Source: Rhynchopus sp. YZ270_cl-10 (Eukaryota; Euglenozoa; Diplonemea; Diplonemida; Diplonemidae). From it: DNA of 64,000 nt. Below the pieces are notes generated by a model. It worked only from the letters and a program-made list of their open reading frames with translations. It was not told the DNA's origin and made no database searches. A program made the position numbers and the translations under genes. Below are positions 30,441 through 41,945 of the stretch, piece after piece. Each line of letters opens with the position of its first letter. Position 1 is the first letter of the stretch. The stretch covers positions 372,001-436,000 of the forward strand of contig OZ037933.1 of NCBI GenBank assembly GCA_964035575.1. The letters are read 5' to 3'.

Positions 30441-30680
30441 TCAATGAGTGCTTCCTGCCGAATAATTGCCCATTTTGGGGGGATGTGTGAGTGGTGAGTA
30501 GCTGCCCCATATTGCCCCCCTTCTTGTGCAATGTTGCGCATACTCTGCTGACCCGAACTGGTTCTGGTCCTGTTTCCGGAGCAGCTGCTCCCGCAGCTGG
30601 TTCTTTACCTTGATCTTCTCGGAATTGGGTAACCTCATGAATTCGTCGCTGTGGGGGAGGTAGGTATTTTTGGAGTACAT
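30441..30680 (-). CDS. Possible exon, unknown protein
   Basis: A short minus-strand frame starts MYSKNTYLPHSDEFMRLPNS and continues with a charged helix (EKIKVKNQLREQLLRKQDQN). Its composition is protein-like, and a good donor (GTATGCG) follows QFGSAE at about 30540. No partner exon was found downstream. It could be a first exon or chance. Confidence 0.3.
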   Translation of the reverse strand: MYSKNTYLPHSDEFMRLPNSEKIKVKNQLREQLLRKQDQNQFGSAEYAQHCTRRGAIWGSYSPLTHPPKMGNYSAGSTH

Positions 30681-30888
30681 GAATGATGGACAAAAAGACT
30701 ATAAACATCATAGCGTAAGTTGACTTGAAATCCTTGAGGCAGGCTGCACAATAGTTAATGAAAAAGAAAGTGAAGTTAATAGAAAGAAAAGCAAAAAAAA
30801 TGCATTTTGATCTGACCTTTTCAATGGGGATTGTTTTGTTACAAAGGAAATTCTGATAGGTAAAAAGAAAAGGTTTTTTCCGTTTGAT

Positions 30889-30955
30889 TGCACAATTACC
30901 CTGTTGGAGGGGTGATTGGCGATCTGAGGAACTATTTCTCCTTTAAGCTGTGCTT
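30889..30955. repeat. Dispersed repeat R6
   Basis: GCACAATTACCCTG, GAGGGGTGATTGGCGA and TCTCCTTTAAGCT occur here and again, in the same order, at about 59406-59474. The function is unknown; it could be a small RNA gene or a repeat. Confidence 0.5.
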
Positions 30956-30999
30956 GAAAATATATGAGATGTGCCTCTCTCTCCCCCCCCCCCCCCCCC

Positions 31000-31832
31000 T
31001 AGGCATAGGTGCCCGGCGAGTTAAAACAACTCGGCAACTCGCCCAAATTCGGCCAACAACTCGCCCATTTTTTTTGGGCGAGTTGTTTTTTTTTGGGATT
31101 TTTTATGGCTACAAAAACACAGGTACACAGGTACACAGGTACACAGGTACACAGGTACACAGGTACACAGGTACACAGGTACACAGGTACACCACATCAC
31201 GTTTTATCTTGTGCATCCCACGCTTCACAGCTGGTCTGTGAATGTGCGCTTTGTGTGGTTTTGTGTATCCCAAAGGAAGTCGTCGCCCAAAGCATTTTGA
31301 CTAAACGTGTGAACGTTGTGAACCTGGAATCGATAGCAGACAGGAAAAGAGGATGGGCAGGCAGCGCCTGCCCGACCTGTGTGAAGTGAATCAGTGATTG
31401 CCTGACAGATGTCTGGGGAACCGTGTGTTCTGTGTGGGTATCCATGTACGGAGTATATCCCATTCCCCCCAGCAATTACCAAAAACCGTGAGTGTGCACG
31501 GTGGCCCATGGACCACCACGACCTAGTTACCACCTATGACTAGTCATATGACAAGGTGCATGTAATGAGTGGCGTTTGGCCTTAGCCCTGGTTGTTTTTC
31601 TTGAGATTATGTGTTGTACCAACGTTACATGTGTGTAACCTTACAACGTCACCTCCCATCCCTGTATGTTTTTGCCTGTAAAAATGGGCGAGTTGTGGCC
31701 GAGTTGTGGCCGAGTTGTGCCGAGTATAGGGCGAGTTGTGGCCGAGTTGTCCGAGTTTTTGGGCGAGTTGTTAGGTGAAATCGTAAAGTTCCGACAACTC
31801 GCCCAAAAACGACTCGGCGGGCACCTTGCCTA
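31000..31832. mobile_element. Fold-back element B (833 bp)
   Basis: It begins TAGGCATAGGTGCCCGGCGAG after a run of about 17 C and ends CTCGGCGGGCACCTTGCCTA. The terminal zones are built from GGGCGAGTTG-type motifs in both orientations. It contains about nine GTACACAG units (31117-31192). It is a near-identical inverted copy of element D (40859-41945), differing mainly in array length. A 102-residue frame (31225-31533, minus) is conserved between copies, but a second overlapping frame is too, so coding is unproven. Confidence 0.85.
31117..31193. repeat. GTACACAG tandem array (8-bp unit, ~9 copies)
   Basis: Perfect units; the counterpart in element D has about 38. Confidence 0.95.
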
Positions 31833-33236
31833 GGGGGGGTCACAAGGGGAGGACAATGCACTTTTTCAGGGTTTTTGAATTCTACGCGCAGCGCGGTGTC
31901 CGACCCCACAAGTCACTACCCAAGATCCCCTAGAAAACGTCCTGGAGGCCCAAAAATACCAAAAATAGTGACCGGAAGTGACCAGAAAATCAAAATTCCG
32001 AAAAAAAAAGGGGTCTTGGGACAGGGTCTGTACCTTGCTTATTCCTATTTTTTAGCACATAAACGAGATATGGCCATGGCAACAGCCCATGACTCATATT
32101 TTAGGAAGTAAAGGATACATCTTGACTAATGTCATCTAAGTGCGTTTGAATACAGCCAAAAGAAGACAAGACGGTCACCTGGCATCTGTATTTTGTGGGT
32201 CGTAGTGACCAATGTATACACGCGCTTAGGTACCCACACCATTAATAGGCCAGGGAGTGATCAATTTAGGGAGGAAAATTAGTCAGGTGTAAATTATCGA
32301 GCAGATCTGCCGTCACTGCCTCACCCGGTCCCTCAGGGTACCTTCCCTTGCGGAAAAAAACACCTCGTATGACTTTCCAGATATTGCAATGCCCAATTCC
32401 CCCCTTGGTTTTGCAGTTCAGTCTACAATAGCCGTGTACTAGACACGTATATGGATATCCAGTCATAGACTCGACTACAGCACCACCCCGCATCTGCCTC
32501 GTCTTCTTTGTCTTCTTCAGACCCCACACCCAGATTACTGTGGGAGGAAAGAGACATCCCTTGTGAACACGGACAGGCACGCCACAAAATATAGCGGCAA
32601 GAGCGAGACGTCCTCAAAGCTCACAAGGGCAAGGAACGCCGTATTGGGAACTTAGGCACACTGCTCCAACATGGCAAGGCCAGACTGCTTGACGACAAGC
32701 CGTGCGCAATGACCCGCGAGGAGGACGCGTGGGAGGCCCAATGCCACACACATCACTTTCCTCCCCTTTTCATGTGTTTTCTTAAACTCAATCTCCCCAG
32801 GACTTGCAGAATCGCCTCTGAGGACACCTTCAGCAGGCCTATTCCACAGTGGATACGGCGCTTTGCCTTTACTGCCATTCCACTGCGCCTACACAAGGCT
32901 TTTAGACCGGACTTGGCGTAGAACCGCCTATACAGTGCCCCCGGCACTTTTCCCGCCCTCTCAATGCGTCCCAACGGTGTTTTTAATGGGTTTTGATTGT
33001 ACCCCGATTTGAAAGGTGCCAAAGTACAAACCCTGTCCCAGGCCGTTTTTTTTTTTTGAAAAATCCGAATTAGACCCCCACAAGTGCTCAGAAGTGTCCA
33101 AAACCAGGCGGAATTGAATTGTAGGTCACCTGGGGACCATATTTTCTGGTTTTTCAGGGTGATGTCCATTTTTTTCTCAAAAAAAATTTTTTTTGGTCGG
33201 TGTCCTCACTTTTAACATGGGATGTGACCCCCCCTA
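31831..33236. mobile_element. Fold-back-type element K (1.41 kb)
   Basis: It shares the TA at 31831-31832 with element B. The ends read TAGGGGGGGTCAC and GTGACCCCCCCTA; inner arms include GGGACAGGGTCTGTAC and a near complement at about 33020. The interior (about 32050-32990) is unrelated to the other elements. It holds protein-like stretches on the plus strand, including RQERDVLKAHKGKERRIGNL at about 32603, that I do not recognise; they may be captured host sequence. Confidence 0.65.
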
Positions 33237-33252
33237 GGCCCCCCCCCCCCCT

Positions 33253-34827
33253 TAGGGGCCGCAGTCCCCTAAGGAAATTATGTAACAATAATTCATTTTG
33301 CCACTTTTTGGCGTATAGTGGCCACAACCTGCAGAGAACCACCCCAGAATAGGTCAGAAACACCCTGTGAGGCAAAATTGGGTGAAAATTCGACTCCAGA
33401 ATGTGAAAAAATGGGAAAAAATAGCAAAAAACTGGCTTTTTGGGGGTTTTGGCCATTTCGGCCAAAACCCCGATTTTTCATGAAAAAACATGAAAAAAAC
33501 ACCAAATTCGATGTTTCAGAGAGTCATTTGAGACCTATTTTGCCCCAAAAACGTGCTTGGAGTCCATTCTCGCCTGTTTTTCACATTTTTACGCCTTTTC
33601 TTTGGTGAATTTGGCCAAAATTTGGTCAAAATGACCCCCTGTCCACCCCCTGTCTACCCCCTGTCCAAGGCCAGGATTTTTCCCCTGGCCATCACATAAA
33701 GTAGGGTATGGTGCAAATTTTGGTACATACCCCCCCAAAAAATGGTCTGCGGACCCAACGGAACCGTTTTTTTACCCTTTGGAGGACTCAGAAGCACTAG
33801 AAATGGGGAAAATGAGTGAAAAATTGCCCTCCCCCCCAGAGAGGGGGGTAGGGGCGGTTTTTGGGCTAAAAAATGCCAAATTAGGGCCGCCAGAGGCCTC
33901 TTGGGGTCACTCTCCTGTGGAAATCGTACTCCTAGGGGTCCTGTGGGCCTGATTTCGACGAGCTGCACCCTTTTGGGCCCCCCGAACCGATCTTGGTTTG
34001 AAATATTGAGTCGAATATGACCCCTGGACAGGGGGTAGACAGGGGTCATTTTGACCTCAAAACACCAAAAAGCGGCCAAAAAAAGTACCTAAAGTGTCCA
34101 AAACAGGTCGGAATAGACTCACGGGACATCCCTGGGGTAGTTTTGTGTCCAAGCAGCTGTCATGATGTCGAAATTTTACAATTTTTTTGAAAATTTGGTC
34201 AAAAATGGTCATTTGTCCCAAAATGGCCCAAATGGCCGTTTTGTGCTTTATTTTCCATTTTTTTTGTGTTTCTGGTAATCAGTCACCCAAAAAAAAGGAC
34301 ACATTTTTGCCATACCATACATATTTGTTCGGTTCCTCCCATTTTTTGTGCAATTTTTCGTGTTTTTTGCATTTTTTTTGCATTTTTTTTGACCAAAACT
34401 TAGTGAAACTTAGTAAAACTTAGTGAAACTTAGCAAAACTTAGTGAAACTTAGTGAAAATTTGCTGGAAAAACCCCCAACAAAACCATTTCTTGAGCGGA
34501 ATACCCCCCTGTATGGGTAATTGTGGTTGAAAATAGGTGCCTAGAATATGTTCTGAGTGGTTTTGGGGGTAAAATAGCCCCAAATACCCCCACAAAGCAA
34601 AAAATGTGCCAAAATTGGCCATTTTGCCCCAAATGGCCAAAAAGGCTGAAAATCCTATTTTTTCACACTTTTTTCACTTTCTGAGGTGCCAAACCATGAA
34701 ATTCTGGGTCACACTGCCCCGGAAACCTATTTTGGGTGTCAGACACACCCTGAGGTGCCCACTAGATGCCCAAAAAATGACGAAATAATTATTGTTACAT
34801 AATTTCCTTAGGGGACTGCGGCCCCTA
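33253..34827. mobile_element. Fold-back element C (1.58 kb)
   Basis: The ends read TAGGGGCCGCAGTCCCCTAA and the complement, followed by AGGAAATTATGTAACAATAATT on the left and its complement on the right. The arms beyond that are degenerate but keep A-type motifs (GGCCATTTTGG, CAGAAACACCCTG). The centre has an inner inverted repeat around CCCCCTGTCTACCCCCTGTC. A C run lies on both sides. There is no coding sequence. Confidence 0.75.
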
Positions 34828-34885
34828 CCCCCCCCCCTCTCTTGCGCAACACACATCAACAAAACAAAAACACATTGTCCACATA

Positions 34886-37800
34886 CTACATCTTCGTCTG
34901 CTCCAGCATATCTATGAGCAGCAGGTCCTCTGGGTCAGAAGGGTCTTCACCCTTCTTCAGAAACGGCAGAACCACTTCTTGGTGCCCGTCAGATGATCCC
35001 GATCCTGACCCTGATCCTGTGACGGGAGGGGGAGTGTATGTGAGGTAATAAATGGGGGGACACAGGGACTTAAAAGACACCCCCTGATATTGACAGGATA
35101 TGACATTTCCGAAAAGCATCACTTAAGTATTTGGGGTGAAAGTCAAATGTATACACATATACACAGGGTTATAGTCAGATCTATTTTTTTTACCCTTATG
35201 TTTCTTTGTACCACTGTGATGAACTCATTGCCTCTCTCTGCGCACTCACACCTTAAATCAAAACACCCGGCACCCCACCCCAAAACACATACCCCTCCTC
35301 TCCAACCTCTGCCCCGCAAAGTCGTCACTATCCAGTTTTATCATCAACTCATTGTGGTCGAGGAAGCCTCCTGCTCCTCCTGCTCCGTCTCCTCCTCCAC
35401 CACCTCCACCTCCACCTTCGGGCACCGTCACCATGCCGTGTACTTGGACTACACCTGCCGCTCCGGTTGGCATGGATGAGACGGAGGAAGACATGGAAGG
35501 GGTATGCTCGCCTGCGGCAGCCGCCGCAACGATTGCCTCCGCGTCAGGCAGCTTGAGGGAGGAGAACTGATACTCTGGACGGGGGAACTGCGAGGCCTCG
35601 GCGGACTGGAGGGAGGTGCTGCGGCGGAGCTGGACGTTGCCGAGGCTGCCTGCCGCGTCCTTCCCTGCAGTGGCGGCCACAGCAGCCTCAGCGGTAAACG
35701 GAACACCCTGCGGGGGCGACCCTGTAGGAATCGAGCTGGTCATTGTCCCCAAGAGATCGACGCCGTCCGATCCTAGGCTGCGTGCCATCGGCATGGTGGT
35801 CGCGTTGACGGCGTCAAGCACCTCGCTCGCAGCCAGGCTGTCGACCATCTCACTGTCCACCCTGCTCTCAGAGTGTTCAATAGGGGTGGGCAGCGGAAGG
35901 GCAGGCTTGCCCATGAGAGGTGGGGTAGGGTTGGTGGTCTCGTGTGTCGGCTGTGCACCTCCGTTTTGCTCCGGAGGAAACGGAGACCCCGCGTCGCTGG
36001 TTTCCAAAGGTGACAGCACAACGTTGGACGCAGAGGAAGGCAGCGCACCTAGGGCAAAGCCCCCCTGCGGTGTGGTGTCGGAGGTGAGGGGGGCGACGGC
36101 AGGGGAGGGGATGTGTGCAGCGGCGTATTGGGGTTGGAAGGCCTCGTTGATGGTCTGGCGGGCGTGGGTGTCGGCCTGGGAGAAGTCGCTGATGATGGTG
36201 AGGGGCGGGGAGTTGGGCTGCTGTTCCTGCTGCATCTGCTGCTGCTGCATCTGCTGCTGTTGCATCTGCTGGTGGTGTTGCTGCTGGATTTGCTGCTGTG
36301 GTTGCTGTTGCTGTTGCTGCATCTGCTGTTGTTGATGTTGTTGTTGTTGCTGCTGCTGCTGCATTTGTTGCGGCTGCTGCTGTAACCTCTGCAACTCCTG
36401 CTGCAACTGCTGCATCTGCATCCCCACCGCCTCCTCCGCACTCCCCGACCCCGCACTATTCCTCGTATTCTCCAAACTCGGCCCCGACACTGTTATCGAA
36501 GGATTAAACGCCACATGGTGCTCCTTCTGCGCACCCACCAACGACTGCAACATCGGCCGCCTTTGAGGCAGAATCCCTCCTCCTCCTCCTCTACCCCCCT
36601 CCACCGGCGGATGCGAATACGTTTGATGCATTGCATGCATTTGGTCTTCTTGGGAAGGTATCTGGAGCCCATCCATGAAGTTGACCCCGTCCACATGCAT
36701 TGGGGGGATCACACCATCTAATGCGACGACACTGCGGGGAAGACTGCCCATGGGGCTGGCTGCATCCTGTGAATGAGAATGGGAACGTGAACCATCTGAC
36801 TCCACTACAGGCTTTACATGCAACGGGAACGGCATGCGACGGACAAACCCCATCCCATCGTCCATCGAAAGCGGGGCAGGAGATGCCGTGCTGCACGCCC
36901 TCCGCCTCCCCCCTCTCGGCTCCTCTGGGTACGACAACGTCGCCCGCCTCCCCGCGTTCACATACCTCCCACTCAAAATCGACACCGGAGAATTCGGGTC
37001 AGACACCCCAGCACTGCTCTCCCTCCTCCCGGTCATTCCCTCAAAAATAAACTGATTTAAACTCTGCTGTCGTTCCTCTTTTAAGGCTTTGGGAACACTA
37101 AAATCCACATGCTCAATGGGTTGCACACTGCATGATGACGCAGAATCTGGCGGAGGACTGCCCCCAGCTGGGAATGTATAACCCCCTAGCAATGAAATCC
37201 GCCTCGCCCCGGTCGCAGAATTTGGAGACGGCGGGGAGGCGGAGGAGGCTACCGTGCAGGACCCCCCCTTCGCCCCTCCACCCACCACCCCACCTTGCAC
37301 CACACCCACCTCCCGGACCGGAACCGACACCGGAAGGGTATAGTTCTGGACCACCACCTTCGCTGGGGGTGACAACGAAGGGGTTGGGGCGGAGTTGCGG
37401 ACCTGCTGTGGCAGTGTTGACAGATTGGTTACATTTGCCGTTTGCGGCATGGTGGCGAGGTTCGGCTGTGGAAGGGTGGACAGCATAGGCTCTAACGGAG
37501 CTGGCGCAATCGCTTCGATAGGTACCGTGGCAGCCGAGGTCGGCATTTGATGTGCCATCGAGGCAGCTACAGACGTTGCTGTGGAAGGTGCTCTGGGGCG
37601 GGGTTGGCCTGAGGATGCGATCCCTCCCCCTCCTCCTCCTCCTCCCCCCCCTCCAGAAGCCGTTCCATGCAAGGAAAACACATCCGCACTCCGTACCGGG
37701 GTGCTGGAATTGGAGGGTAGTGCAGTCCCTGCGCCGTGGATGTCGAAGTGGTGTGCGGTCGGGCGTTGTGTTGTCTGCTGGCCTAGTGGAGGTGGTGCGA

Positions 37801-39976
37801 TGGGTACGGTTTGCCCCACACCGCGAGCCACAGCGAGACTGTAGTTGCGAAGCTTTGCGGCCAAATCCTCTGTTGGGGAGATGGGTTCTGGGGGCTCCTC
37901 TTCTTCCTCTTCTTGGCGTTGTTGCTGGAGTTGTTGTTGTTGTTGTTGTTGTTGTTGTTGAAATTGTTGCTGTTGAAACAACTGTTCTTGCTGTTGCTGT
38001 AGCTGCTCCGCATAGCTTTCCTCTTGAGAAGGTGTCGTGCTCTGTCTATCATGCATCCTCATATTCATGTGTGTTGTTGTCAACCCATTTGTGTACGATG
38101 TCAGCGGGGGTGCGGGCACTTCAGCCACAGAGACCCTCCTCCGCAGGCTTGCCCGGTCTCCTTCTGTCGAGTCATCCGCAATGCTGGTCAACAGACTCTC
38201 CCTCAACTCCATATGACTCAGCAACTCCTTCACCCCACCCCCTTCTTTATCCCCTACCAACGCTTCTAAAACCTTCCGCACAATGATGCTTTGCGACCCA
38301 GTTGGAGGTGGACCCGCTTTGCTTGGATGGGTGTTCCGCTCATTAGTGGTTTTCTTTCGTCTCTCGACTTTTACTTCATCCTCTTGAGATTCTTTAGCAG
38401 GGTGCACCTTAACTGGGGTATACCTTCTGCGGATTTCCTCCAAAGCCGCAAGACGGATTTCTTCTTTGGAGATTTTATCTTTTCTCCGCGACTTCTTCTT
38501 TTTTGCAGGGGGTAGCGGGACAGACTCTGGGCTCGCCCCAGCACTTTCCTTTACGATCTCTTCTAATACCACTTTATGTGGGACAGATGGTGGTGTGATA
38601 GGGGTGGGTAGGTTGTTCTTTGTTTCTACTCTTTCCTTGATCTTCCGTTGGCTCGCAGCGCGCCGTGGTGAGAGAGACCTGCCAATGCTATCAGGAACCT
38701 CCACATCCGCTTCGTAGCTTGCCGTCCCTTTTAAGGTGTTCTTCAGTTTAACGGTAGTGGTAGTCGCTACGGCATCATCCCCATCACCAAGCTTTAAACA
38801 CACACACAGTGTTTCCGGTGTAACAGTATAGTCGGCAAGAACCTCATCGCGCAGTTTTTTTCTCATAAAATCACCTCGCATGGTCTCAGAGACATAAAGC
38901 ACGGAAACTGCCCCGGCAACGATCGCTTCCATGATGGTTTTGAGCGAGCGGTAGCGTGGGGAGAGACCTGCGTCGCCAAAGACGCATTCGTTGTAGACAA
39001 ACATGTCTCGTTGGAAGAGAAGCTCGGCACGTTCCCGTTCATTTGCTTCAAAGTCGCATTCAGCAAAGTCCGCCCCTCTCTCGTGGGTGTAGTAGTAGCG
39101 TGGAACAGCCCCTGGTTCATCAACCTGGTTTTGTAGAAGTTGAAGCTGACGTTCCTCTTCAGAGTCGGAGTCGGAGGCGGTGGAGAGCTTATCTGGATGC
39201 GCTTCAACCGGTTGCTGTTCTTCTTCATTGTCGTACATAAAAATGCGTTTGTTTCTCCACACAGCGTCCTGCTCCTTTTTAATGCTTTTTTTCAAATCCC
39301 CTACAATCTGTGATAACCGAAGGAACAGATCATCACCCACTCGGTTTGCGATTTCTGTGGTGAGTTCATCAGTGTTGATGTTCGGGGCTGGGGCTTGAAC
39401 CTGCATTGTTTTTTCAACTTCGGCGCGAAATTCGGTTTCCCTCTGTTTCACCGATTCGAGCGCTTTGACGGCAGAATCGCGTTCCCAGGCACCTTGTTCT
39501 TGGACCGTTTCTGCTTGGGTTTTGAGATTGCCTAACTGTTGCATGAGCTCCGAGGTTCGACGGTCTTTTTGTGCAAGCTCGTCTGAGAGGTATAAATTGC
39601 GGGTCTCCACTTCGCGGAGTTGTTCAATGTTTTCTCGGGTTTTTACTGCAATTTCTTTTTGTACCTGCTCGATTTCCAGCTCCTTGCGTTGGATCTCTTC
39701 CTGCGCAATTTCCTTTTCTTCTGCAATGGTCTGCGCATGCCGCACTGCCTCCTCCGCATCTGCCCGCGCCTTCTGCACTTCATCCTGGAGGATCTCCTTC
39801 TTCCGCTTCTCTATCTCCACCACGTCGTAGTGCTCTTCCGCGAAGGTAGGCTTGCCAAAGGTGTGCCGCTCCTTTCTCAGCACCTCCCTGCGTGCCAGGG
39901 CAGAGGCCACTCCCATAGAAGCGGAACGGCGCCGCAGTGGGCTCTTCGGGGCTACCCCGGGGTGTGGTGGGGGCAT
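34886..39976 (-). CDS. Large glutamine-rich coiled-coil protein, two exons (1,604 aa)
   Basis: The exons are 35293-39976 and about 34886-35016. The donor GTATGTG and acceptor CCCGTCACAG join in frame, giving a C-terminus with a GSGSGS linker and EDLLLIDMLEQTKM in place of a short read-through tail. Residues about 45-215 form a long charged coiled coil (EIEKRKKEILQDEVQKARAD onward). About residues 300-440 look folded (RADFAECDFEANERERAELLF, YVSETMRG). The rest is mostly disordered: polyglutamine at two sites (near plus-strand 36240-36380 and 37920-37965), polyglycine near 37630 and 35390, and many S/P tracts. No family is recognised. The single intron (35017-35292) contains a fragment of the Mutator-like terminus. 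It is probably a cytoskeletal or nuclear scaffold, by composition only. Confidence 0.8.
35134..35186. repeat. Fragment of the Mutator-like terminus, inside an intron
   Basis: The 52 bases starting GGGTGAAAGTCAAATGTATA match the outer end of the element at 19811-21690 and stop at GATCTATT. Only one end is present. Confidence 0.85.
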
Positions 39977-40858
39977 TGTGTATTGGGGAAGGGGGGAGGG
40001 GGGAAGGGGGGGGCTGCCCTGTGTGGAGTGTGTGAATGGGAGGGGGTTTTTTATTTGTTTTTGATAAAATAGAAGTTAAATTTGAATGGGAGAGGGGGAG
40101 GGGAAAGGTTGGCTTGAAATACAAAGCGGGCGGGGTGGTGAATACTATTTTTTGGCGTTATCTCGTTATTTTACTACTATTTCTTGTTATAAGGTTATGT
40201 GGTGTTGATCACCAAAAAAACGGATTATCCGTGGTTTCCCCCGAAGGGTTGTCCGTACCCCCCTGAATCACACCATTATGGGTATTGATTTTGGTTGTTT
40301 TTTTGGAGATTTCAGTGAAATTTCCCAGAGAAATCCCCAAAAGATAAGTTAAGTGCAAAAGGTACAAACCATTCCGACAATCCGAGAGAAAAAAAAAACG
40401 GAAAAGCAGGAGAATTTGTCATCAAAGAAAGTCAGAGAGGGGAACTAGAATTCAATACTATGTGTTTTTTTGCTAAAAATTGTAAAATTCTAGCAACACA
40501 CATATTACCATATTCTTCACTAGAAGGAATTAGCCCACCCCAGGCCTCAGCCTAACTGAGGGGTGGACAGGCCAGTTTTGATTTGGGGGATTTGGGGAGA
40601 GAATGAGAATGCTTTAGTTATTTGATGCACACACACCTCCTACTGACCCACTGCCACACAATACCAGCCATGGATGAAAACAGTACTTGGTGTGGCCGAC
40701 GACCCCAAAATAGCAGAAAATAGCACAAAATAGCACCTCCCTTCAGCCGCACCAAAAAAATCCAAGATGCCCAGAATAGCAGAAAATAGCCCAAAAAAAT
40801 AGCACCCCCTTTCAACATCAAGTACTGCACAAATACCCCCCCCCCCCCCCCCCCCCCC
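39977..40858. other. Spacer with short hairpin repeats
   Basis: Two copies of the AATAGCAGAAAATAGCA hairpin repeat lie at about 40687-40755 and 40760-40825. A run of about 22 C (40837-40858) leads into element D. No gene is seen. Confidence 0.55.
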
Positions 40859-41945
40859 TAGGCATAGGTGCCCGCCGAGTCGTTTTTGGGCGAGTTGTCG
40901 GAACTTTACGATTTCACCTAACAACTCGCCCAAAAACTCGGACAACTCGGCCACAACTCGCCCTATACTCGGCACAACTCGCCCTATACTCGGCACAACT
41001 CGGCCACAACTCGGCCACAACTCGCCCATTTTTACAGGCAAAAACATACAGGGATGGGAGGTGACGTTGTAAGGTTACACACATGTAACGTTGGTACAAC
41101 ACATAATCTCAAGAAAAACAACCAGGGCTAAGGCCAAACGCCACTCATTACATGCACCTTGTCATATGACTAGTCATAGGTGGTAACTAGGTCGTGGTGG
41201 TCCATGGGCCACCGTGCACACTCACGGTTTTTGGTAATTGCTGGGGGGAATGGGATATACTCCGTACATGGATACCCACACAGAACACACGGTTCCCCAG
41301 ACATCTGTCAGGCAATCACTGATTCACTTCACACAGGTCGGGCAGGCGCTGCCTGCCCATCCTCTTTTCCTGCCTGCTATCGATTCCAGGTTCACAACGT
41401 TCACACGTTTAGTCAAAATGCTTTGGGCGACGACTTCCTTTGGGATACACAAAACCACACAAAGCGCACATTCACAGACCAGCTGTGAAGCGTGGGATGC
41501 ACAAGATAAAACGTGATGTGGTGTACCTGTGTACCTGTGTACCTGTGTACCTGTGTACCTGTGTACCTGTGTACCTGTGTACCTGTGTACCTGTGTACCT
41601 GTGTACCTGTGTACCTGTGTACCTGTGTACCTGTGTACCTGTGTACCTGTGTACCTGTGTACCTGTGTACCTGTGTACCTGTGTACCTGTGTACCTGTGT
41701 ACCTGTGTACCTGTGTACCTGTGTACCTGTGTACCTGTGTACCTGTGTACCTGTGTACCTGTGTACCTGTGTACCTGTGTACCTGTGTACCTGTGTACCT
41801 GTGTACCTGTGTACCTGTGTACCTGTGTTTTTGTAGCCATAAAAAATCCCAAAAAAAAACAACTCGCCCAAAAAAAATGGGCGAGTTGTTGGCCGAATTT
41901 GGGCGAGTTGCCGAGTTGTTTTAACTCGCCGGGCACCTATGCCTA
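40859..41945. mobile_element. Fold-back element D (1,087 bp)
   Basis: It begins TAGGCATAGGTGCCCGCCGAG and ends CGGGCACCTATGCCTA. It is an inverted copy of element B with almost the same unique interior but an expanded array. The right TA (41944-41945) is also the left TA of element E. Confidence 0.88.
41521..41828. repeat. GTGTACCT tandem array (8-bp unit, ~38 copies)
   Basis: Essentially perfect units over about 306 bases; the same unit as in element B, read on the other strand. Confidence 0.97.

Noticed and set aside
31225-31533. 102-residue frame conserved in elements B and D
   Set aside because: The copies are so similar that any frame would be conserved. Two overlapping frames are open and neither resembles a known protein, so it is not listed as a gene.
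32753-33169. Minus-strand frame in element K with a faint histone-like look (LCRRSGMAVKAKRRI)
   Set aside because: The alignment needs several gaps, the conserved histone helix pattern is absent, and the opposite strand is at least as protein-like.
35616-38286. Large plus-strand frames opposite the glutamine-rich gene
   Set aside because: They are complements of CAG and GGT repeats in the real minus-strand gene (poly-L/V/C content) and have no recognisable domain.
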